Below, piece after piece: positions 44,816 to 56,630 of a DNA stretch of 64,000 bases. The notes below the pieces were generated by a model. The model searched no databases and had not been told where the DNA came from. It worked only from the letters and a program-made list of their open reading frames with translations. Source of the stretch: Pleodorina starrii (lineage: Eukaryota; Chlorophyta; Chlorophyceae; Chlamydomonadales; Volvocaceae); contig BRXU01000003.1 in assembly GCA_030267565.1 (NCBI GenBank), forward strand, positions 3,924,001 to 3,988,000, in the 5' to 3' direction. Positions within the stretch are counted from its first letter, which is position 1, and each line of letters opens with the position of its first letter. The position numbers and the translations under genes are program-made.

Positions 44816-47198
44816 CGCGTCATGCCCGAAAAGCCGGTCAGGCGGAGGCAGCCCCGCTGCAGCCCCCGCCGGCCCCACGCCGCTTCATATCCCGACGGAC
44901 GCCCAAAAGTTCTCATGTGAAGACGGCACCCTGGGGGGGCACTGCCGTGCTCCTGGGACCGGGCTCAGTCAGGCGCTCGGGTACAGCCACACACCACGCC
45001 TACTGTGTACGCCCCGTACCCAGCGAAAGCCGAATCCTCTGACGAAAAGCGCGGGCTCGGACGCCAGCGCAGGCCCGGACGCCTTATGACGCTCGGAGAA
45101 TTCCTCACCGTGTTTTCGTCCGCGGTCCCTGCCCGCGCTTGGTCTCTGTCCCACGCCCCTCAACGCCCCCATCCTTGCGGCACAAGTCTCAATGGCCAGG
45201 CCCAACATGTCCGGCAGGAAGGCCGGCGGCTCGCCGTCTGGTTCGTTCCCAGGAACCGCACTTGACGTCGAGCAAACCGCAGCGGAGCCCCTGCTGACAG
45301 CATAAGCCCCTAAGAACAAACCCTAAATTTAATGCCCTTGCCCTGGCCTCAACTACACCCTTTGGCAAATCGCGCCTCAACCTGAATATCCACGTTTTTT
45401 CTTCCTCTCGCCACGTCTTGCATCGCGTCACAATAGACGAAATCCCCATGTGTATAATGGGTATGGTGGCACTCGGGGCGCTCGGCTCGTACCTGAGGAC
45501 TGCGTACGACATGGCGCGGGGAACACCCCACGGCGCACAGGGCACGGCACAGGGTACGGCGGCGCCCGGTTCAACTGACCAAAAGCTTGTCAGAAAAGAT
45601 AAGAACAAGAAGAAAGCAAGCAGGGCTTCTTTCCGGAGAAACCCCGTCGTAATATGTATTCGGTCAGCACCGCTTTTCCTCCCATCCGTTTGAAAGAACA
45701 AAGAGAAGAGAGCAGACCCGATCCCCAGCGCCCAAAGCACAATCGAGACGAGACGCGGCATATTTGTGCTCTGCTTGACATGACGCTCTCCCACCACCGT
45801 CTGCCGACAGCCACAATCCCACCACTACCACCACCGCCTTCCATGCTCTTGCGTCATCCCCCAAGACCCATGCCTAGACGTGAGAGACCCGAACCCACAT
45901 TCGGGCCGCAGCCGGGCGCTGCAGTCATGTTGATGTGAAGCAATACAATCACAAAACAGACACCCTATACACGCTCAAGAGCTATCCTGCTGGGATGTGA
46001 TCGGGCGAGGAACGGAACCTTCCACCAACCCGCTTTTGCCAGCGGCCCAACTCCCGGCACCAGGCCAGGCATTTCGAAGCTCGCTTTGACGTTCCTCAAC
46101 TAACGCTCCCGAGAGGTACAGCAGCAGCAGCCCCGCGGGGGTGCGCAGCGCTGGTCGGCGAAGGCCGGACCCTCCGGTGTCCAAGTGTCTGCGTCCCCTC
46201 CCAAGCGGGTTTGGGGTCCTCAAGGTAAACGGGCTTCCCCCTCATGCGGGGGGTCGTCCAAAGCGCCTTTCCCGCTCAATCCTGTGTTTAGGTCAACTAT
46301 GTAAATGCGCACGCCGGCGAGCCCCCAAACAAAACATGCCTTACCTTCCCAGGCACGACGTCGGCACCGCGCGGGGTTGCGATAAACCGATAATGCCCGC
46401 CACATCGCCCCATCCACCCGACATCAGGCAAACAGGCAACGCGCCGACACGCGCGGCGCCTGCAGGACCAGACTCATGGAATACCGACTGGCAGTGTGTC
46501 CGGCGCATGCCATGTCTCCCGACGCAGCAAACGCAAGCGCGCGCACGCGTGGCAGACGCCACCGGCTCCGCGCCCCATCCCGTCGAATTGGTCGCCCCAC
46601 CGCAACCACCAGTGCTGCCAGCACCCACACAAACACACACACGCGCCATTTCCTCCGCCCATGCAGAGTTCGATGCACGCAGCAACGGTGCGCCGCGAGC
46701 GCTCAATCAAGCAATCGACCCGGTCGAGTCGAGTCGAATAGACGGTCGTTTAAGTCCTTCCTCTGGTGCCATCTTCGATTGGCTGTTGCGATCAAAGGGA
46801 CGTACAATGCCCTCCCCCGCTGGCATGGAGCCGCCAGGAAAACACACCACGTGCGCAATGCGCTGCTCCCAGCTGTAATTTGGGGCGCGGGCACAGGGCC
46901 GAGTGTCCTGCCCTGCGGCCTACGTGCTGCATCGCACAGTCGCACTGCGCGCGACACACGATGGCACATCGGCTGCGCACATGGTCACAGTTTGAGTGGT
47001 CGGGTCAACCCAACCGGGGCGGCGCGGGAGCGCGACCGCCCCCGGCAACCGGAAAGCAACATGCAATTAACCCATGCTGCCAGATGAATGCGGTCTTCAC
47101 CCAGGCCAATTGCGCGACCCCTCAACCGCGTGCGCCAACTCAACTCGCAATGTGAGGGCGCAGCTGTTGCTGCTGCTTCTGCCGACGCCGAGGACGGC

Positions 47199-47203
47199 TT
47201 ACA
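47199..47203 (-). terminator. Candidate TGTAA polyadenylation signal for the phosphatase gene
   Basis: A minus-strand TGTAA lies about 120 nt beyond the phosphatase stop codon, a typical distance for the volvocine poly(A) signal. Confidence 0.45.
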
Positions 47204-47320
47204 GTCGGCCAGCCAAGTCGGGCCAGGCCAAGGCCAGCCAATACAACGCCTGCGGTCTCCGCGCAACCAGCAAAACCAAAGGAAGTCATCGTCGTACGCG
47301 TAGTCATACAACCCGGCGCA

Positions 47321-49651
47321 TCATCGCAGCTTGACCCGGCCGTTGGCCAGGACGTACGGCAGCGCCGCGTTGGCGCCCGCCTGCCGCGGCAGCCCTCCCC
47401 CCGCCGCCGACGGTCCCTGCATGCGGCTGAAGTCGTTCGCCAACCTGTCTGCGGCCGTTGACGCCGCCCCCGCCGTCGCTGACCCCCCGGCTGCGGCGCC
47501 GGCGCTACGCACGTTCGGGTCCGTCGCCACGGCGGACCGCATGGGGCTATCCGCCACACGGGATCCGTACCGTACGGCACCGGCCCCCGACGCCGCGGCG
47601 GCAGCCCCTCCAGCCCCTTGTGCTGATCCACTAGGCCTGTGCGGTGATGTGCGGCGAAAGGGACCAAAAGGAAGAGTCGCTGGGCACGACCGGGACAGGG
47701 CCACACTTCTGCGATCAGCCAACGGCTGCGACACGGTCGACGGAAAGCCGCCGCTGACATGGAGCGGGACAACAGGACGATCCACGGTTTCAAGGAAGCG
47801 CACAAACCCGCGCCGGTGTACAGCGCCCACCACAGGCCCACATACCCGACGGAACCACGCAATGACCGTCTCGTCCCCCATCGACGAGCTCCCTAGTCAT
47901 CCATCCTGTGTTGATCCGGTGCCGAGCCGCTCGGAAAAGACAACCCTTCCCACGTAACCCAGACCAGGCACTGGACAACCTACCTTCCCCGCAGCGGCGA
48001 CGGCGGCGGGCCGGGCTGCCCCGCGCCGCGCTGCTCCGCCGCCGCCCCCACGCCGCCCGCCAGCCGCGACAGCTGCGCCGCTCCTCCCAGGATGCTGCCG
48101 CCCACCGCGGCCCCCGCCGCCGCTGCCCCGATCGCCTTGCCGCCCACGCCTATGCTGCTGCTGACGGGCGCCCGCACCGGTGCCACACCGCGGCCCGACC
48201 CCACCGGGTTCAAGGACCCTGGCGTTGACATACTGCCGGCGGATTGGGATGCGAGGAGGCGACGAACCTGGGGGTCGCAGCGTGTGCGTGCAGCGTAGCG
48301 GGTGTCAGTGCGGGCGCGTGTTCAGGACGAGTTGGAGGATTAGGGGTGAGCCACAGCGCAGGCAAGGGCAAGGGCAAGAGCCAGGCGGCCCAGGGAGGCC
48401 CGTTAGGGTTCTGTGAGCCCCGGCTGCGGCTGGGCAGCGGGGCAACATGCGATGTACGTTCCGTTGGATCCTGGCTTATACCCTGTGTGCTATGAGGCAG
48501 CCTCTCACCGTAAGCGCTGCTCTACTTCACAGATGCACGGGATGAGCACTCTTTCCCCCTTTCCAAAAATAAAACCGGACATTCGCTGTTGCCATCAGGC
48601 TCGCCCCACGGCCGCCATCGGGTTGGTAGGTAGAGCTCCACCCCAATAGGCGGTACCCAACTCGTCGCAATAGTGGCCTCAAGAGGGTCTCCGCCCCAAC
48701 AACAAGAAATCGATCAGCGTCCATCCGTCCACCCAAGGCCGGTCTCCTCAGCCCGGGCTAGCTCACCTGGGCTCGCTGCACGGGCGTCTGAGGCGATCTC
48801 ACACCCTGCGGGTACACGCGCGAGTCGTGGAACGCCTGGGTGTACCGCAGCGCGTTCGTGTACGGCAGGCCGTACAACCTGCCCAGCAAGATGGCAACCA
48901 GCGTGCCGGTGCGGCCGTGGCCACCCCAGCAGTGGATGTACAGTCGCTCGCCGCGCAGGATGCGTTCCATGCAGTCCTCCGCGAGCCGGTTCATGGCCGA
49001 GTCGGTGGTGACGTTGCCATCGATGATGGGCAGGTGCAGGAAGTCGATCTTCTGCTGGGTGATTTTGGGGTTGCCCTGCTCGTGCGCCTTGCTCAGGATT
49101 TTCTGGGGGGGACAGATGGCCGCAACGGCAGGGGCAGGGGTAGTCGGCGCCGGAGGGCGAGGCAGGAGACGCTTCGGAAAGTACGCGGCACTACCGGCAC
49201 AGGCAGCGGGGGAGGGGGCCGGCTGGCCTCACGCGATGTTAATGGTGTGGGTTGCCTGAAGGTGCTCCTGGCGGTTTTGCACAACATGCGATGGTGCTTT
49301 CAGGGCTCCAGCCGAGGGTTTGGCCGAACCAATACCAAAGGTGCTACCGAGCTACCCCTCCAATACGCGGGTAACGATGCGTGCTGCCCAGCTGCTAATT
49401 TAAATGGAGCTGTGCAGTACCTTCTGATGCGGTACACGCCCCCATTTACTCACCTGAGCGTCTTTGATGTAAGGTCGAAGGCCGTGTCCCGCCCGCCAGG
49501 CGTGTTCTGGCGTGTTTATGTTCACCTCCGCTTGCAAACAGACAAATGTATTAATTCCAAGCTCCAGCATTGTCGTAAGGATCTTCTCCGTCTCCGCATC
49601 GTCCAGGCTTGCCGGGTACGCGCCCGCTATCACCCGCCCTGTCCATGCCAC
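47321..49651 (-). CDS. Protein tyrosine/dual-specificity phosphatase-like protein, at least 4 exons
   Basis: Cysteine-based phosphatase. Exon at 49454 up to about 49651 or beyond: VAWTGRVIAGAYPASLDD, LGINTFVCLQAEVNI. Exon 48767-49102: KIDFLHLPIIDGNVTTD, then the P-loop YIHCWGGHGRTGTLVAILLG, where HCX5R supplies the nucleophile Cys and phosphate-binding Arg. Exons 47984-48232 and 47321-47636 encode a Gly/Ala/Ser-rich C-terminal region including GGKAIGAAAAGAAVGGSI, ending VLANGRVKLR and a TGA stop. The last two exons join in phase. Exon 48767 ends in phase 0 but exon 48232 needs two leading bases, so a small exon between 48233 and 48766 is unresolved. The true start is also unresolved: VAWTG begins inside a frame that opens without ATG, and an adjacent frame reads QYNFVRDA just upstream. 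Substrate unknown. Confidence 0.75.
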
Positions 49652-52415
49652 GGGGTTGAAAGCAGGCGTGCATCCCGCACAAAGTTATACTGGATAGGAG
49701 CTGCTCTTGAAGCCAATGAACCATGCCCGAAAGCGTGCGTGTGGTCGTAGGGTTCGAGCAGGGTGAACCCTACTCTGTTGACTAGCCCAGGTGGTTGTCG
49801 GTATCAGGTAGAGCTCTTAATATCAGGCAACACTGTACCATCACGAGGCTTCATTCGATTGTTACAGGGATCACCTTAGTTCGTAACCAAGCAAGGCAAG
49901 CGAAAACGGCATAGTCCAGCTTGTCCAAACGACAGACCCCACATTCCGGAGAGCAGAGGCCGCAGTCTTGAGCTTCTAATATAAAGCACGTGCTTACGCG
50001 CTGTATGCGCCGCGAATGCACTCAACCGACGTCAAATTGTCCCTGGGACCCTTTCGGGCAGCTGCCTATTTGCGCCGCCTTGACGCATATGCACCCACCT
50101 GGAAGGGCCCAGTTGGACCAAGGTGTTGGTCCAGCCATTTCCTTGGCTGGCAGTTTTGGAAGCGGCGGTAATTGGGGATAGGCCTCTGAACGCAACATTC
50201 CTGCTGACTTGTATACCGCGTTTTGAGGATAGACACCGCGACGTATAGGAGGCAACCAGTCGTCCAGGTTGGACGTCGCAGTTGGTGGTGTCGCGTTTCT
50301 GTGAATGCGGTTCGTACGAGATACTTGCTTGCTGGGTTAGCGCTGCATGCCCTAAAACTTGGGCTGCAAAATTATGTCGCGGCGCTGCACAGCGGAGCAC
50401 TGACCATCGACTTTCTAAGGAGGCATGTACGACAAACGCACTTCTAGTTCCTGCCGCTTGACGCTTCAGCGTGAGCGGAGTTACTATCCTTCACGGCCGC
50501 TGCGACTTAAAAGATCACCCTTTCTTCTGGCACATGAAGCCGCAACTTTGTCAATCAGGGCCGCGGAGCGTGCCGATAAAGGCCGGAAGTTGGGCCTGGC
50601 CTGTGCGCCGGCTGGGCTTCCGTGTGCCCCAGATTTTGGGGAGCAATTCACGGCCTGTACTAGTCGCTATAAGCGGCCAAGGTGCCAAACATGCGAGCAT
50701 GCTGTCGGTACCGTGAACCTCACAGATAGGGAGCGAAGCTCACGGCCGACGAAGCCGCCACACCATCGTACTCGCCCGCCTGCCATCCCTTCTAACCGTC
50801 GAGTTTATTTTTGGCTTCGAGGTGCATCCAGCTTGTTCCGCTGGTCCCATGGGTCTTGTGTTTGTGGGATTGTGACTGCCCCCCGCCATGCATCAACAGT
50901 ACTGGATGACCCATTCTGAAGTGGACCCAGAAGGGCCACAGGTGCATACCGCATACCGCACCTGACATTGGCGCAGCCGAAGCCCAAACCGCGGAGGGCC
51001 GGCCCACGCGGCCAGAGATACGACTCAGAACAGCCCAACTCAAGGGGTAGACCCCCAGGCAGCGAACCGCAGCGAACGCCCACAGCAGAGGATTGAAGAC
51101 CACCCAGGAGAAAGGAGCTGACCAGGGCATCTCTACAAGTCGTCTACCACCCAACAAACGGGAGGGCACCCTACCAAGTTAAGCTCGAGGATACAAACGC
51201 TCCTGGGTAGCTCCTCGAGAGTATTGGCGAATGCTTTAAGTCAGCGACCCCGCAACGTACAGCGGAGAGCGGACCGTGATGCTCCTCGTGCTCTGCCGCC
51301 GATTGCGGCACGGGTACAGAGCTATGGACCCAATCGTGCGCGAGAGGCCACCACCCGCGTCTCAGGAGCTGAAGGAGCGGAAAACGCGACACACCCTACA
51401 TATATGTGCTTTCGGGCTTGTATGATATGAGCGCGGAAGCTGCAGCTTCCGGTGCTCTCCTTAAGCACCGGTACCTCCCAGCGCCTTTTCACCACGCAGA
51501 CCGAGGAGCTGAGCACGGCGTAGCAGGGCCGGGCAGGATGCTTTAAAACAATCTCAGGACCTCCAAACAGCCAGGGTTCGAATCTCGCTGGATCGCTATC
51601 AGATGAAATACGAAAGTATTGCAACGCAAAAAAACTTGGGCCTGACAGGTCCAGGCCGGCAAGGCAGTCCGTTCAGTCAGCACAGTCAACGGCACATGGG
51701 TCACGGCCGATGCTCACGGCGCCGCTCATGCCCAAGTGCCCACGTCGCGTCACTCGAGGCTCAACTGCCACCGCAGTGCGCTGAAGGTGTCCCCGAAACC
51801 CACTACCATAGGACATGGGACGGACGCCGGGCCAAAGCTAAATCAAGTCCGTCACAACGGAAGGTATTTCTAAACCGGATCATACAGGATCACACGCCCG
51901 GTTCCAGGTCTCCTTAGCACTAAGGTCCTGACACGAACACGGGCGCATGGCAGCAGGGCCCGAACCCAAAAGCCGCGCTAGCCACCTGCCGAAGCCAAAA
52001 GCTGCAGCATCAAGTATGTATGCATAGAATGTTGGTCACCCGCGGACAGCCCGCCAGAGGGCTCATTGTACAACCCTTATGTGAGTCCCTACACCCACAC
52101 GACCCACATGTACGGATACTTCCACACATTACAACATGCAAGCTACCGGAAGTTATATTATGCTGCCGTATGCCATGTGCGCGTGTAATGACCAATACCC
52201 GGTCAAATACGGTATTCGTCTGTCGCAGCGGACGGGGCTGTTGGATCCCGAATCCAGGGCCCCGGGTCGGCTCAGAATGAAGGCATCCAGGGCCCAGGTA
52301 AAGATTGATAGCTAGCTGGTCGACGCGGTACGCAGCAGTATGAAAATTATTATATGGATATCGATATTTGGAGCCTGATACGCCGTTCATGGTTTCCAGG
52401 AGGAGCCGCGTGTGC
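49652..52415. other. Lower-GC intergenic region
   Basis: No supported coding sequence. Contains a 9-bp-stem hairpin at 49747-49773 near the phosphatase 5' end and a palindrome/hairpin cluster at 51435-51471. Confidence 0.55.
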
Positions 52416-52452
52416 TCAGCAGATGGACGGGGTTGGGAAGCTTCTCAATCTT

Positions 52453-52497
52453 CTCCGCCACGTGCCTCTCCGCCACGTGCCTCTCCGCCACGTGCCT
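52453..52497. repeat. Three tandem copies of a 15-bp unit, each with a CACGTG box
   Basis: CTCCGCCACGTGCCT repeated three times without change, which places CACGTG palindromes exactly 15 bp apart. Confidence 0.92.
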
Positions 52498-52988
52498 AAC
52501 CATGCAAGGGAGGACAGACGAGGCAACACATACGAGATCAAGACAAACGGTGGCAACCGGAGGTTAGGCCCACGACAGAGAGGGGCGCATCGAGCAGACA
52601 GAACGGACAGGTATGGGTGTGGGCAGTGTGCGTCAAGAGTGAGCAGCACGCAGCAAGTCCCTGCGGCCCTGGCTTTGCGCCGAGCACACACGTCAAACAA
52701 CACCACGGCACGGTTTGCACGAACGCCGCTGTGGCTCCGATACCAGGACTCCCTGCCCTTCCGACGGCGCCACAGCTCATCAACTGGCAGCATCTTGGGG
52801 CCAGCAGCCGGCATCCCCTACAGAGACCGCGCCCCAACCCCATGGAAGCAACATGTCCGATAACCGTTTTCAAGTCTAGCAGGCGCCGTTTGTGTCTGCA
52901 TCGAAGCGCCTGCTCCACCCTGCCAACCAAGCCCGCCCAAGCGCCGCATCCGACGCATGCCCACACGGGGTCCCGCAACGCATCGCAC

Positions 52989-54473
52989 CTTCGCCCGCCG
53001 CTGCTCTCTCGCCCGGTGCTGCTCTGCCGCCGCGATCCAACGGCGGCGGGGCCCTCCCGCCCGGCGGCGGCGCGCCCCGCCGGCGTCACCGCCCCGTGCG
53101 CCATCAGCGTTTGCGCGCGAGCGAGCGCCGCCACTGCATCGGCCATGTCACCGATGCGAGCCTCCAGCGTGGACAGCCGGGCCGATACGGAAACGGGGTT
53201 GTGCGCAGCAGCCTGTGCGGCACCACCCGAAAGTTGTGTTGAGTCAGCGCAAAAAGGCGGCGGGGGTTTGTCCAAGCAGAGGAAAGGACACTGTAGGATA
53301 ATTGTAAAATTCAGCGGCGCTGTCCTGGCTGTATTAGGCGTGCAGTCGCAAGCGAAGGGGGAAGGAAGTCGAGGGTCGCTGATGTGCTGCTGTGCCTACT
53401 GGGCTGGGGCCCTCGCCAAGTGTGTCCTTCCATTGACTCGCGATGCTGGTGAGCTCAAGAGCCGAGGGGACCCAACCAGCCCTTTCTATCTACTTGCCTC
53501 CGAGCCTCCGTGTCCCAGCTCGACCACTCTGGTCGGCTTGTGCGGCGACGGAACCTGCGATTTGGTCGGGCATTTGGGGCGGTGACGCGCACTGCACGGA
53601 AGCCGCGGTGAAGGACCGCCGGTAAAAGGTAAGCCTACCAAGAACACACGTAAGAGCAGAGCACACCGTATTCCCATCCCGCCTGCATTGGCGGTCGCGC
53701 TGGCCGAGCACTCTCACGGAACATGGGTTGCATCTGGGTCAGCATGAGAAGGATAATCGGCCGCCAGGGAGCGTGAGACATTGCGCAGTGCTCGCATGTG
53801 GATGTACGACGACCCACTCAGCATCCTCGACGGCCCTCAGGATCAATCCATCGGTAAAACGACTCGTCATGCATTCGCCCGAGCGCGCCAGGTGTGGTGC
53901 AGTGCCCTTGTACCTTGGGCCCTCGGCTCGTATGGGTTTTTTGTTCATGAGAGGGGCACGCACCCCCAACCATGTAACAAACACACACACAAAGACTCAA
54001 GCAAGGCATCATGCCGTGACCCCAAACTACAGCCCCTTTCAGCGCCCGCCGCCTCAGAGCCGTCCCAGCGCTGCTGCGCCTAGTGCCTGTGTCCTCCCCA
54101 CGTGGAGGACACATGCCTCCGCAGCATTTCTCCCGCATCAATCAGTCCGTCTTCTGAAATGAAACGTGCATTGGAGGATATGCGGCAGAAAGCGCGGATG
54201 CGTGTCTCACGAGTACCGGCGCACCTGCGCAGCTGCATCGCTCATGAGCGCCAAGATTGATTTGTTGCGCTCCACGCCGCCCAGCAGCAGCCCCAGGCTC
54301 TCCGTCATGGTAGCGACCTGCTGCCGCAGCGTATCGATGAGGGCGTGCTGATCCTCCACGGCCCGCAGCAGCAGGTGCTCATTGCCCGCCATGGACGCCA
54401 TGCGCTGCTCCAGGACGTCTACTTGCGCCAGGAGGTCCCGATATGCCAGCAGCGCATCGCTGTACTGGGCGCC
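52989..54473 (-). CDS. Unidentified coiled-coil protein, two supported exons (partial)
   Basis: Two exons join in phase: 54225-54473 (83 codons between CACAG and GTGCGC) and 52989-53212 (74 codons plus 2 nt, donor GTGCGA). Together they read as a long amphipathic helix: YSDALLAYRDLLAQVDVLEQ, LRAVEDQHALIDTLRQQVAT, LLGGVERNKSILALMSDAAA, then VSARLSTLEARIGDMADAVA, followed by an Arg/Gly/Ser-rich stretch. Heptad-like hydrophobic spacing supports a coiled coil. I do not recognise the family. Upstream exons should lie above 54473 and the C-terminus below 52989; a frame at 52416-52814 (MLPVDELWRRRKGRESWY) may belong to it but does not join in phase directly. Codon use is GC-rich like the confirmed genes, unlike the surrounding lower-GC DNA. 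Confidence 0.5.
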
Positions 54474-56630
54474 CTGTGCGGGTCGAAAACACGCCCGCAT
54501 GGGTTGGCGTGGGTAGCGTCGGCAGCGAGGAGGGCAGTACGCGAGGCGAGTAACGGGGGATAAGACCTGGGGGCAGGCGCAGGCTGAGGGCACGCGCGGG
54601 TGCCGGCAAACACGGGCAAACACGGGACGTGCGGGGCGGGTGAGGAGAAGGCGTGGGCACAGCGTGGGAATGGCCTTCCCAAGCTGGCAGCAGGAACCCA
54701 TTTGCACCTTGTTTGCAAGGCACTTAATCTGTGCGATGGTGAATTGACGGCATAATTCGGCTCTAGGGGCCTCGGCGACATCGCATGCTCTACATTCTGT
54801 TGCATATGTTGTAGCGGTCCTGGCGGAGGCCGCTAAAAGCATACCAGCTTTTCGTAATCTTGACCGGCAACGTATCCTTTCTTCAAGGATCGTGGAGTGC
54901 GCAAAGACGCCCTGGCTGACGCCTGCGCGGCAGCGATGCGACTGCCCTCCTCTCGGCGGTTGGTAGCAGTGAATTCAACGTCATACTCTGTGTCCCAAGT
55001 GGTCGTCCCCTAAGAGGAACAGCATTGTTACAAGATAAACAAAAAGCGACGAAAGCTGCGGAGGCTCTTGCGAGTGAGTCATGGCCCACCAAGTCGGGGT
55101 CGCCCAGTCGCAAAGTACTTGACGCACTTCTTGTGGTGTATCCCGTCTTCCGCGGCATAATGATATATATCGTCTGACAAGTTCCAAACCAAAACCGAGC
55201 AGCGGAGTGAGAACAAAAGAAAAATGGTCGTCACCGAAAATCCTATGAAAAGACAAGTGCCAGTTGCAATATGACCGCTGTAATAATTAAGCAGTGCTGG
55301 TAACGTCACAGTTGACCAGCAACGACTATAACCGACCACCGTACCGTCCTCCTTCGTACCCTGCCGCCGTGCCCAACACCTTAATCCCGGGGACGACACG
55401 CGAAGCGCGAGTTCGAACCCAGCTAAATACCGTAACAAAATGCATGGGAGCCCATAGCGCACACGTAAGCACCGCCAGTCGAAACCCCGAGTCCCTGCAG
55501 AAGCATATCGATTGCTGCGCCTCCCCGCGCGCGAAAGCTAGCTGGCAGCAGCAGGCAGCTTCAGTGAATGGAGGTAGCGTAGAGCCTTGACCAACTAACA
55601 ACAAACAGGCCTTCTGAGCAACCGTTGCCCGCCGGCAGACAGCCCTGCATCCCGGTTTCGGGCAACGCACGTAAATGCACGGTCGGGCGTATTGGTGCAC
55701 GTGTCCTTCCAATGCCCGGCACACGAAGGGCGGCAAACCAACAAATCTCGCTAGTTCAGCAGAGGCCAAACGCTCTTTGCTGCAGCATACAGTTGTTTGA
55801 CGAGCATGACAGTACACGCTGGGAGGTCCTGCATGAATGCAAGAAAGGATCCACTAACTCAGCAACACAGCACGGAACGAAAAAGAAGACGTCGCCCGAT
55901 GCGCTGAAGTCCCCCCTGAAGACTCCACCAGCATCCCATAACGCAAGACGAAACGAAACGAAAACATGCGGTGTCGGGCTTGGCAGCATGACAACAATGA
56001 TCACGGGTGCGCAAGGCACCTGGCCAGGCCCCCACGTCAAGTTTTGGCGAGCAACGAAACTCCTTCAATGCCCGAGAACACGCACCCGCCAACTCAATTT
56101 CACATTTTCACTGAAATCCGCGCCGTCGACGTCGTCGTTGTCTCGCATATTGCGCGCGCACCCCTGCCGCTGCTCACCAAGATGCCTTCGCTCGCACCGC
56201 TCGCGCCTTTCGAGCAGCGCCCCAACAACGTAAAACCTGCCTTCCTCCCACCACCCATTTCCAGAAAGCGAACCGGCCGTGACAGGGCCATCCCGTTCCT
56301 CAGAGCACCTCCGTCCTCTAATACCTCGACACCTCCGCTCCTTCAAGCCATCCGGAAACGCTGCGCGGCGTCCCCCTTTCCTACGCACCCACACAAGCTC
56401 CCGCGCCCTCAGCCGCCATGCGAGCCAGGCCAATGGATCCAGGCCCAGGGATCTCCGGATCCAGGCCCGGAGATCTCCGGATCCAGGCCCAGAGATCTCC
56501 GGATCCAGGCCCAGAGATCTCCGGATCCAGGCCCAGCGGGACATCGCTCGGGGCGCCTCCCTCCGCTTCTCAACACCGGAGCCACAGAAACGGCCGCAAG
56601 CCCCCCCCCGGGGCCTTCTCCTTGCCGCCA
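54474..56630. other. Intergenic or unresolved exon region
   Basis: Should contain upstream exons of the coiled-coil gene and the 3' UTR of the caspase-like gene. A lower-GC minus frame near 55100-55330 reads as a hydrophobic segment (CLFIGFSVTTIFLLF) but uses untypical codons and has no clear splice context, so it is not called. Confidence 0.45.
56435..56538. repeat. 22-bp tandem repeat with BamHI-like palindromes
   Basis: About 4.7 copies of GGATCCAGGCCCAGAGATCT plus CC, 90 nt beyond the stop codon of the caspase-like gene. The period is not a multiple of three, which fits untranslated sequence. Confidence 0.9.

Larger units (their letters stand above)
43940..47320. other. Intergenic region between convergent ankyrin and phosphatase genes
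   Basis: Several open frames exist on both strands (for example a 202-codon minus frame at 45189-45797), but none shows a recognisable domain or consistent codon bias. Probably long 3' UTRs plus relic DNA. Confidence 0.55.

Noticed and set aside
45189..45797. 202-codon minus-strand frame with a hydrophobic stretch
   Set aside because: No recognisable domain, codon use unlike the confirmed genes, and overlapping open frames on the other strand. Most likely chance.
51560..51600. GGTTCGAATC box suggestive of a tRNA T-arm
   Set aside because: The flanking bases do not pair into a 5-bp T-stem on either strand, and no A-box or acceptor stem was found upstream. The same holds for similar boxes near 8873, 12946, 19085, 29872 and 55411.
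52416..52814. Minus frame ending in WRRGT repeats as the last exon of the coiled-coil gene
   Set aside because: The acceptor at its start is in the wrong phase for the preceding exon, and the end is written by the 15-bp G-box repeat. Kept only as a possibility.
55079..55462. Minus frame with membrane-like segments, possible exon of the coiled-coil gene
   Set aside because: AT-rich codons, no clear splice borders, and a second frame over the same bases is equally hydrophobic.
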